64,000 nucleotides of DNA from Echinarachnius parma. Lineage: Eukaryota > Echinodermata > Echinoidea > Clypeasteroida > Echinarachniidae. Under the pieces are notes generated by a model. The model was not told where the DNA came from and made no database searches. It saw only the letters and a list, made by a program, of their open reading frames with translations. A program made the position numbers and the translations under genes. This document shows positions 43,301-55,300 of the stretch, piece by piece. Each line of letters begins with the position of its first letter. Within the stretch, counting starts at the first letter, position 1. The DNA is taken from contig JBAMJV010003026.1 in NCBI GenBank assembly GCA_037951105.1, forward strand, positions 1 to 64,000, written 5' to 3'.

Positions 43301-46300
43301 AATGAACATTAATCAATATTCACAGAACAGCCAAACCTGTGTACAATGACCTCCTATTAAAGGGAAACAATAATAGTGGCCACTGCAGAAAGGTGACTTC
43401 CATATTAAAAGGTTCCATAACACAAGTTTTTTCTCTGCAGGGGTTCAATTTTGGTGGCCACTGCAGGCATGTTGGCTGTATTGACAGGTGGCCACTAAGA
43501 CATACAGGTTTATAGCTTCATTAGTGATTCATAATAACAACATAATGTCACTAATACAATTAACTTACCTGACTTGCAAAATAAAAAGTAACACAACACA
43601 AAACAGATCAACTAACAGACTGTCACCAAAAAAACAAAAAACATAACAGTACCACATATATCCTTTCTTTCTTCGTCTTTTTAAACACAATTATATGACA
43701 CATTGACATGTTAATAATACTGCTCCACTGCAAAAGATTTTTGGTAATTCTAAATTAAGTATCTAGAATTTCAAGGATAGGTTGACTGTGGGTAACATTA
43801 TTTTGTTGCATGCCCTAAAGGTGGAACTATTAATTATAAACTGAATGCCTGAACGTAATTTAACCAACGGTTTGTTTGTCTTAACAAAAATAAAATTATC
43901 TACATATCAAATAAGGGGGTAAAACAAACAAAATATTTTCCCACACACAACACAAATGATGAACACACAACATTGGCAATAATGCCAACATAAAATTACA
44001 TATTTCAAGAAAAGAAATTATATGTTACTGCTAGTGGTGTAGGTGAGTCACGGGTATCCGGGTCCCGCCGAAAAATGTCGAGTCCCGGGCGCAAAAATCA
44101 ATACTCGATATCCCGAAAAAAAAAGCAGAAGTTCCCTCTTTGAACACCAGAGTTATCATGCTCATTCAAGTGACAAAAATGCAGCGCATTTATGACAATA
44201 AATCATCTTCTAAAATACAGCAAATTCGTAAATCAATTATATTTTTAGCATTTCTGACATGATTTTAACGGAATTAGGGTAACATGCTGTTAAAATTTAC
44301 CTTGATTACAACATTTCTGACGAAAATAGGACATAAATGACCTCGGTGGCCAATCGTTTCTTCAACACACTTCGGCGAATTTGATTGCCGCTATTTTTGG
44401 CGATTTTCTGCCAACGAGCGTCATTCGTTCAAGTCACTTGCCGATTATCATTGTGTACATGCAATGAATCGATGACTCCGATACAATTTCATTTTTCATT
44501 TGTATACTTCATTAGCAAGCGCATGCAGCGAAAAACGCATACACGTGTATGCGTTTTTCGCTGCTGCGCTTGCACATGAGGTTGAACTACGTAATACAAA
44601 TGGAAAATGAACAAGTATCGGAGTCATCGATTCATTGCATGTACACAATGATAATCGGCAAGTGACTTGTAAACGAATGACGCTCGTTGGCAGAAAATAG
44701 CGGCGCGATGCCTATGACCATCAAATTCGCCGAAGTGTGTTGAAGAAACGATCGGCCACCGAGGTCATTTATGTCCTATTTTCGTCAGAAATGTCGTAAT
44801 CGAGGTAAATTTGAACAGCATGTTACCATGATTCCGTTAAAATCATGTCAGAAATGCTAAAACTATAATTGATTTACGAATTTGCTGTATTTTAGAAGAT
44901 GATTTATTGTCATAAATGCGCTGCATTTTTGTCACTCGAATGAACATGTTTTCCCAGCGGCGTGACATGCCGATAGCGAAATCAACAAATGGGTAAGTTT
45001 CGGGTACCCGTGACTCGCCCGAAAATTTTTCGCGAGTCCCGGGAGGTAAATACTCGCGAAATCAACACCACTAGTTACTGCACCTATTACAGTACAATTT
45101 TGGGGCAGTGGTAGTGAATGAAGGGAGGGTGGAGTTAGGAGTGGGTTTTGTGAGAGGTGAGAGGGGGAGATAAAAGTAACTGGAAGTCTATGAACCCTTG
45201 GATAAATATCACCCTTTTCTAGATACAAGTGCAACAGTGTTTCATTATTAAATCTAAAGCTATATGAGGTGCCTGGCCGTGCAGGTAGTTTGTGTACCCC
45301 TCCCCCATATTTTTCTGTTTTGTTTGCGAAGCAGGAGCAAATAAATGGGTTTGTTAGAAGCGAAGCTCAACTCTTTGGACAGAGCAATTAATACTGAATG
45401 AGATAGTTACCTCAGGGACAGCTAGTCCCTGCACAATTCCAACCCAAAGTAGAAGAGAGAATAGAGAGACACTTTGTATGAGAGATGAAATAGATGAAAT
45501 GGGGGGTATGTTCACAAAGATTTTTTAACTTGAAGTTTAACTTGAATTCTAATTTAGACTTACAATTATGGTAGGCCATTTATACCTTGGAATAACATAT
45601 TTTTAAAAGCCAAAATGCAAATATTTGAGACTTTTAAGAAAAGTTACTCCAAGAACATGAAATCGCATCTATTATGGAACATACTGATGATTTTTTTACA
45701 ATATTTGATGTCGTGTTTCAAAACATTTTGGGCTATTTACCACATCACCTAACGGCTTTGCATAATGGCAAGTCCAACTATATTCCTTTGTGAAACACCC
45801 CCATGGTCATGTATCTCATACGGAGACAAGTGCGAGATGAAATCTTGTGAAATGACAACATGACATGAGGTAAAGAATAGAACAGGGTCTGCAAGAATAA
45901 AAATGCATTTAAAGACACGAGTGACATATCAAGACTCTCAGGAAAAGAAAAAAGCATTTACAATAAGAAGAGGGTAAAATAGACACTACATTCTGGAAGA
46001 AAATTATACACGTTTTTCAAAAATGATTTCTATTCTACAAGAGGAATATAAGGCATAATATTGAGAGAAATAATTGGCTACTGGAATAATCATATTCGGC
46101 TGGACAAAAAAGAAATAATGTCATTTATACATATGTAGTTGGGTTAATGGAGCACACATAGAAAGACAATGAAATAACAGTGTACATGGTATCATCATCA
46201 TCTCACTTGCAATTGCATTTGCTAGAGTGGTATTACAGTAATGCTTTTCGATAATAAAGATCTTCAGACTGCTTCATGTTGTGTGTGCATGCATGTGTGG

Positions 46301-49300
46301 AAATTGATTACAGAAATGGACAGTTTCAATCCATGGTTTATCTGTAAACAGTCAGGGCATCATGATCATTGATATTAATGTTTCATCCCAAATCATTATT
46401 ATTCCTTATAAGTTTAATGTTATCTTGTTGCGTCATGCTAGCAATTTTCTAGCCGTCACCGCCCTCCTAATTCTCCAGTATTTCTCATCCTTCTTTTATT
46501 GTATATTCAATCTCATCTCCCATTTCCCCCTCCTCCTCCTGAATCAACTTCTTCTTCTCTTTAATTACCATTTTCAGAAAGTAGTTTGCACAGTACGTGC
46601 AGGGGATAATGTTCTTTCCAACCTTGTAACAGGTTTCTGAGACGTTCTTTAAACACTGTCGGCTCTTCTCATTTAGATTATGAGTTAATAGCTAGTACAC
46701 ACATTGTTGTCCAATGGTATAAGAGAGTAATTGCCCATTTTCTCCTAAATGACCTAATTTCCATAGACTAATTAACACATAGCTAGTCCACCAGCTTCTT
46801 GCAGGCAATGGGTGATGAGATAACCAGGGGGTGTTTCACAAAGATCCTAAGTTGATCTTAGCACTAAGATGGTCTTAAATATTATGGAAAGCTATTAGTG
46901 TCTTGAAACATTTTTCAAATCATATATATTTTCTAATTATCAAAAAGATTCATAATCTTCACATAAAATTCATGAAATCTCTTTGATAATTAGAAAATAT
47001 ATATGATTTGAATCAACATTTTATGCATTTCAACATAACTTTTACAAAACTGTTTCAAGACACTAATGGCTTTCCATAATATTTAAGACCATCTTAGTGC
47101 TAAGATCAACTAAGGATCTCTGTGAAACACCCCTGGGGCTTGCCTTTAGCAGTGGCCTGGGTGCTACTTAGCCATTTGCCCAGCAGAAATTTTATCTGTC
47201 CTCTTGCCCACCAACAATTATGATCTGCAACACACAAGTCTTTTGTTGGAGTCAACGGATGAGTCATTTTAGCAACCAGACAGAAAAGCTGAAGGGATCG
47301 AGGGCCCTAGCCGTTACCTACCTTTGAAAGTTTCTTGTGCTTGCTCATTCCTCTGTCCATGATGCCCTTGTTCTTCTTGCCCTTCACGTCGTTGGTCTTG
47401 CAGATGGTGAGAGCCTCCTCCAGACAACGCTCAAACTGGTACTCGGAGACGTCGGGCATGTCGCACACCTTGGTCTCGCCGCCTGGTGCGATGCGTTCGA
47501 GCAGCTTGAGGGCGAGCTGGAACCAGAGTGCCCACAGCTCGCACACCGGGCACGACACCATCTTGGCTCCGTTCGTCGCCATGCCCTTCACAAGGAGAAA
47601 GGGGAAGCTTCGATCATACCCATCATGCCATTTATAGGGAAGAACAAACTCGTTTTTCATATCAAAGATACCAGCGACTTTATCCAGGTAGCAAGATCTG
47701 GCAGATAGTTTGATAGTTTTAATGCAAAATGCATCATATATAGTTGGAAAATATCAAATTTAAGAAGCAAACATCAAGTGAATGCAATCTTAAATGTCAC
47801 ATAGTCTTACTGAAAAACATTATACTTTAATATATAATGGATTTTTGCATTAGAGATAGATTTCCTAGCTATTTCGAACCTTATAATTGTATGCAAACCT
47901 GACCATATTTTGCAGAAAACCAAATTTAAGAGCATTGAAGTCAGCTTTTTGGCAGCTGTATGCTGCATTTTTGGGAAAGGTCAATCTTTAGAAGTCAGTT
48001 TATTGACATCAAACATTCATCATTAATCCTTACATGAAAGTTTGCTTCACACTTGTGACCGATCGATGGACCTCTTCCGAGCCTTGGCCTTTTTCCATCT
48101 TGGTTGGTTGGCCCCCTTTGTTGATTCCATTTTGAAATTGTAAAACCTTATATTTGTATACAAACCAGACCAAAGTTTGCAGTAGGCCCAATTAATATAA
48201 GAGCTCTTAATTCAGCCTTTTGGCAACTGAATTTGTGGTACGGTCAATTTATTGAACATCAATCGATCATGCATCATGCTTACATCAAAGTTTGCTTCGC
48301 ATTTGTGGCCGATGGACCTTTTCCGAGCTTTGGCCCTCCACTTCCCATCCTTCCCCTCCTTGTTGGCTTGGTTGTTCCCCTTCTTGCTCCCCAAGCCGCC
48401 ATCCCCACACCCCCCTCCTCCTCCTCCCTCCGCTTTCTTCTCCTCATGCTCCTCATCCTTGGGAGCGTTGGGATCTACCATGCTCTCAGTCACCCAAGGG
48501 GTGTGCAGCATACTGGTGAGGAGGGACACAAAGTCCTTGGACTGGGTGTGGTCCAGGCCCTGGTGGAACGGGTGGTACTGCAGGTCGCTCTGTCCACCCG
48601 GGATGAAATGGAAAAGCAAAGTCCATAAATGGAAATGAAAACATGTCGACTACACTTTAAATGATGACAAATAGTACTATATAATAATAAAATAATGTAT
48701 TCCTAAGCAAAGAGTTGCCGAGTGCTAACACAGAGGGAAGAATCGTGTGTACATCACCATGCATGAGAGCTATCCTATGTTACTAATAACAAATCAATTT
48801 GTGTGCTCCTTCTTAAACAACTTGTAAAGCAATATATACATAACATGTTCTCCCCACTAGTTATAAGCTCATTACAGACATTTCTCCACCAGCGTTGAAT
48901 ATACCACATGCATTTTTAACAAGCATTTTGTGCACTATTCTTTACTTCTAAGCAATAGCATCTACATAAAAAGTTCAAAAACTATTAAATACATGCAAAA
49001 GATGCAAATAAATTGATCATGCATTTTCTGTAATTATTTTTAAAAAGACTTTAGGAGTGATATGATTTAAATGGCTTCAGCATGCACACACATCATTTGA
49101 AAGGGATCATCTGGAATTCAGTTATATCATATTTAGTATGTCTAAATTATCTTCTCCCTCAAAGACAATATGGCATGTCTATATACTCCTTCTCTTTAAA
49201 AGTTAATGCATAATCAACAATTTGTCATGCAACTTGTATATGGTCTACAGTTATAGTACGTGTTCAAGACTAATTGGGCATATACCCATGCATTACCCAT

Positions 49301-52300
49301 AGATCCTAGCCCAAGTGTGTTGGGGACCAGTCATGAACAGGTTAAAAACAGTGACAGGCAAATCTAGAAAGCATCTACAAATAGGGAATCTAAATGTGTT
49401 TCTCTTTCAAAGAGATAATTTTTCAATTTCAATTTCAATTTATTCTTGCTTCCAACAAAACATTACAAATGAATAATGATAATTTGCACAAAATAGGGAT
49501 ATACATATTGGAAACAAGCCCAGTCTACTCATTCTTTCGCAAACAAATGCAATATATCAATGCTATCATCATATATGTCAGTGAATATAATCATGCACAT
49601 GCAAATGTCTAAATGAAAATAAAAATGCAAATCTAACATGCATACCACCAAGGACCAGGAGACAAGTGAACAAACAAGGACACGTGGGAGCTGTGCTGTC
49701 GAGTCATGGATACGAACTACACTGCCGGACACAGTACTGCATGCGTACATGCATTATTCAGCTGGAGAAAAAAGCAATCAGAAATATATGCTTAAAATAA
49801 TAAACTTTTAATAATCAGTGAACAATCGGGGCATAAAGATAATATCTAGTGTCACATTTACTTTAAAAGTACATTTCAATTTAATTTCTGTTTTCCGATT
49901 TTCATTTCAAGACATTCTACTCCAACATGCCACCCATGTCATTTTCACCACCACATCCACGACCACAACCACTATCACCACCATCATCTTCATATGTACC
50001 ACCACAACCATCATCATCCCTACATCGATTACCAGTAGGATGAGGAGATCCAGCATCAGCAGAAAGCATTGCACAACTTTCTTCTTCATCATCACCACTT
50101 GTGTAATCATCACCATCACCACTATCTTAACCACCACAATCACCCCCCCCCCCCCCTCCACTACCATCATCATCCCTGTATACATCCATTACCTGTAAGA
50201 TGAGGAGATCCAGCATCAGTACAAAGCATCTCAGGACATTTTTCTCCATCATGCAATGCCACCAGAAACACCATCATCAACACCACTACCAAAGCCACAA
50301 CTACAATCATCAACACCATCAATACCACCATTAACACTGATATTACATAACCCCCCCCCCCCCCCTTACACCACCACTGTACGTCACAATCCCTGTGTAT
50401 GTTACCTGTAAGATGACATACAGGCATCAGCACAATTAACATCTCAGGAATTCCTCCTCCATCAATGCCACGAGTGTCATAATGAAAATCCCCACCACCA
50501 GGACTAGCACCATAATAGTATTGCCGCTATCATCCTCATAAATACCACTAACACCGATATAGCCACCACCACCACCATCATCTACCATCTTTCTATTCCT
50601 CTCTACGCATTTAGACTTGTAATTGAGAATTGTAATGTTGCACTTTATAAAAGAATGGATTATTATTATTATTATTATCATCATCCTTAAATCCTGTTAC
50701 CCGAGATGATAAGATTTAGCATCAGCACAAAACATTTCAGGAATTCCTCCTCCATCAATGCCACAAGTGTCATAATCAAAATCCCCACCACCACGACTAG
50801 CACCATTAGTATTGCCGCTATCATCCTCATAAACACCACTAACACTGATATATAGCCACCACCACCACCACCATCTACCATCTTTCTATTCCTCTCTACG
50901 CATTTAGACTTGTAATTGAGAATTGTAATGTTGCACTTTATAAGAATGGATTATCAATATTACTATTATCATCCTCCTTAAATCCTGTTACCTGAGTTGA
51001 TAAGATTTAGCATCAGCACAAAACATCTCAGGACATTCTACTCCATCAATGCCTCCCGTGGCATCATCATCACCACTGCTAGCCACAACCACATCTATAT
51101 AACTACCATCACCATCATTCCATCATCTGTTACCTGTCATCATCATCACCACTGCTAGCCACAACCACATCTATATAACTACCATCACCATCATTCCATC
51201 ATCTGTTACCTGTCATCATCATCACCACTGCTAGCCACAACCACATCTATATAACTACCATCACCATCATTCCATCATCTGTTACCTGTCATCATCATCA
51301 CCACTGCTAGCCACAACCACATCTATATAACTACCATCACCATCATTCCATCATCTGTTACCTGTCATCATCATCACCACTGCTAGCCATAGCAACCACA
51401 TCTATATAACTACCATCACCATCATTCCATCATCTGTTACCTGTCATCATCATCACCACTGCTAGCCATAGCAACCACATCTATATAACTACCATCACCA
51501 TCATTCCATCATCTGTTACCTGTCATCATCATCACCACTGCTAGCCACAACCACATCTATATAACTACCATCACCATCATTCCATCATCTGTTACCTGTC
51601 ATCATCATCACCACTGCTAGCCACAACCACATCTATATAACTACCATCACCATCATTCCATCATCTGTTACCTGTCATCATCATCACCACTGCTAGCCAC
51701 AACCACATCTATATAACTACCATCACCATCATTCCATCATCTGTTACCTGTCATCATCATCACCACTGCTAGCCATAGCAACCACATCTATATAACTACC
51801 ATCACCATCATTCCATCATCTGTTACCTGTCATCATCATCACCACTGCTAGCCATAGCAACCACATCTATATAACTACCATCACCATCATTCCATCATCT
51901 GTTACCTGTCATCATCATCACCACTGCTAGCCCCAACCACATCTATATAACTACCATCACCATCATTCCATCATCTGTTACCTGTCATCATCATCACCAC
52001 TGCTAGCCACAACCACATCTATATAACTACCATCACCATCATTCCATCATCTGTTACCTGTCATCATCATCACCACTGCTAGCCACAACCACATCTATAT
52101 AACTACCATCACCATCATTCCATCATCTGTTACCTGTCATCATCATCACCACTGCTAGCCACAACCACATCTATATAACTACCATCACCATCATTCCATC
52201 ATCTGTTACCTGTCATCATCATCACCACTGCTAGCCACAACCACATCTATATAACTACCATCACCATCATTCCATCATCTGTTACCTGTCATCATCATCA

Positions 52301-55300
52301 CCACTGCTAGCCACAACCACATCTATATAACTACCATCACCATCATTCCATCATCTGTTACCTGTCATCATCATCACCACTGCTAGCCACAACCACATCT
52401 ATATAACTACCATCACCATCATTCCATCATCTGTTACCTGTCATCATCATCACCACTGCTAGCCACAACCACATCTATATAACTACCATCACCATCATTC
52501 CATCATCTGTTACCTGTCATCATCATCACCACTGCTAGCCACAACCACATCTATATAACTACCATCACCATCATTCCATCATCTGTTACCTGTAGGATGA
52601 GAAGATCCAGCATCAGCACAAAGCATCTCAGAACCTCCTCCTCGGTCTGCTCCAGTTTAGCCTTCTCATCCTGGTCTGGGCTGAGCGGGGATGGGTCTAT
52701 CGTCACGTGGGGAGGCTCAGCGGGGAGGGTGCCCCCTACCCCATTAGTTGGGGCCACTTCCAGGGGCAGAGTCTTTGGAGAGCTAAGGGCACTGGGAATT
52801 TCAGTGGGTTTCAGTGCTTCTACCGGTTTTAAGCCCTCACCAACCTGAAAAGATATCCAGTGGTATAGATGTACAGTCATCATGCAACCATGAAGTAATA
52901 TGAAGTTAATGATATAAGTATTACCTTTTCTTTTATACTCTAGCTGAATTGTCACTGTATTTGTCATTTGTATGTTATGGAACATATAACTATACCAGTA
53001 CAACATATATGATTCAGGGAAATTAAATTATCCCAAAGTATCCCCATAAGCTAAAATCCCCCAGCCCCTCAAAAAACAACAACAACAACAAACAAACATA
53101 TAAAAACACAAGTATCATTTTTATCAGACTTAATATTAGGATAAATAGCCATGAGAGGGTAGAAAATCATTCGTTAATTTGAAATTAAAACAAATAATGG
53201 ACAAGCAGCATGAAATTCAAACTCAAAAGTATAATTAAAACACACAAATAGACACACATATAATGGAGAATAAATGTATCTACCAACACAATTGCCAGTT
53301 TGTCAGTCTTACTTTAGCAACAGAGATTGGTGTGGAGGGCATAAGAGTATCTGTAGAAAACTTGATCACGTGGCGCCCATCCTCCCCTTTAGCCTTGGTG
53401 CCCTTATCTGCCGAGGCGTGTACGTCTGGGGTGTTGGTAGGGGCATTGCCGGGGGAGTTGCCAGGGGCAGGGGCTGCAGCAGCACTGTCAGGGGACAGGG
53501 TCTGGTGTGTCTTGGCGTACATGGCTACCTTGGCCCGCTGGATGTCCATGATGGCCGCCAGACCCTCGTTGAACATGGCCAGCAGCATCTTGTTGGGAAT
53601 CACAATGTCCATCTCAGACAGAACCTATATACACATATTAGTGAAAACAAAATGGAAAATAAGAAAGTGACCATCTTGAGGGGAAAATGCATTAATAGTA
53701 TGAAGAAAGCTGATGTATGAAATTGTAAGATTGAATAGGAATGAGAAAGACAAAGAGATTTGACTTTGAAATAGGAGCTTAAACAGCTGTGCACTCAAAC
53801 CAGATACACAAACACACAAATCTAGACCTCTGAATTGCTGAATATAATTCTTTGAATAGTTTCCCAAAACACTGTTGCTGAGTTGTTCAAAATGTTACTC
53901 CTCCAACTAAAATAATGTTCATAAAACAACAGGAATAATTAACAGGGAAACACAAGTCAGTTCCGTCTCTCCTAACGATACACATGTACACATGTACCAA
54001 GTTTGATGGTAACCCGTCTATTTGTTCTTGAGATAATGTGATTATGAGAATGGGATGTATATGTACTGACAACCCCAAAACTTAATGCCTCTACCCACTT
54101 TGTTGCGGAGGCATACAAATGTAAACTAATCCAGAGAGAAATGTATACCTGTAACCAGAGAAGGGCCTTCTCCTGCTCCTTGGCCTGAGACGTCTTGAAC
54201 TTGACGGAGATGAAGTGGAACATCTTGTCAGAGGAGAAGGGCAGCGGGCACATGTCGATGTCAAAGAGCTTGCAGAGGATGTCCTGAAGTTGGCCAAGTT
54301 CCTCTTCTTGGATCTCTTGAGAAATGGCTTCCATCCACGCTGGCATGATGTGGTCCCAAACCTAAAAAGAGAAGTCAAGAAACTATTGTTAAAGGTACAT
54401 GTTGAGTATTGGTAATTCCTGAAATGCCCCTTGACACTAAATTGGTTGGTTTTCATTCCATTTGAAATTTCATTGAATAAAACATGTAAAATGAGAATCA
54501 TTCCCTTTCAAATACTCTCATAGTTGTAAAATTTGATTTCAAGATGTTTTATTCATAAGTCTACTGGCTGGGGGACATTTTGAATTTTTAGAAAAATACA
54601 AAAAATGCTTATAGACTACTTTGAAAAAAAATCAAAATAGGTTTTTAAATAGTTGTTGATGTTATCTCTATTTAATCATTATTTTAACAAAACATCAAAT
54701 GCACAATTTTGTATGAAAAATGGCAAACACCAAAGAGTTTTTAGAAAGCGCCCTCTTGAGTTGTAACGGCTCTTTTTTTAATGATAACAGGGTTTTTACT
54801 TAGTCGTTTGAAATTGTGTATATCTTACGAGCATGGTGGAGTTATTTGTTTGTACCGTAATAGTGCAGGTTTTGGTTACTAAAGTTAAGTTTGACCAAAA
54901 CTCAACTATCCCTTTAACAACAAACTAATTGTCTACTTTAGGAGAATAATTTCTTGGAGGAATGTAAAGGAGCTTGCAGAGGATGTCCTGAAGCTGACCA
55001 AGATCTTCCAGATACAATTACATAGTGTAAACAGACATATTTTGCTGAAAATGTGATGACAGCAAGACACTACTAAATGTACAGTATGTACATAATTTGA
55101 GGCCATGTGAGGATATAGTTCTTCAAAACAGTTTCCAGCTACAAAGGCATAGTGTGGTTCAATCCACACATCAATGGAGAAGAAAATTTCTTACAAGACT
55201 ATATTGAAATATCCATTCGAATGGGATTAACTATCGCAACTGATAAAAAGAAAGCTGACAAGCATGGGATGGTTGTTATAGTCCTTCCCGTGCCAATTTT

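Noticed and set aside
44031-45074. Retrovirus- or LTR-like element
   Set aside because: The two halves are inverted, not direct, repeats, with a 6-bp duplication and no coding region; it is a fold-back DNA element.
48233-48638. Three overlapping 75-131-codon plus-strand frames
   Set aside because: Shadows of exon e12, which is open in all frames because of its Gly/Pro-rich composition.
51056-52589. CRISPR-like regular repeat
   Set aside because: The whole 76-bp unit is repeated with no unique spacers, and the host is an animal. It is a minisatellite.
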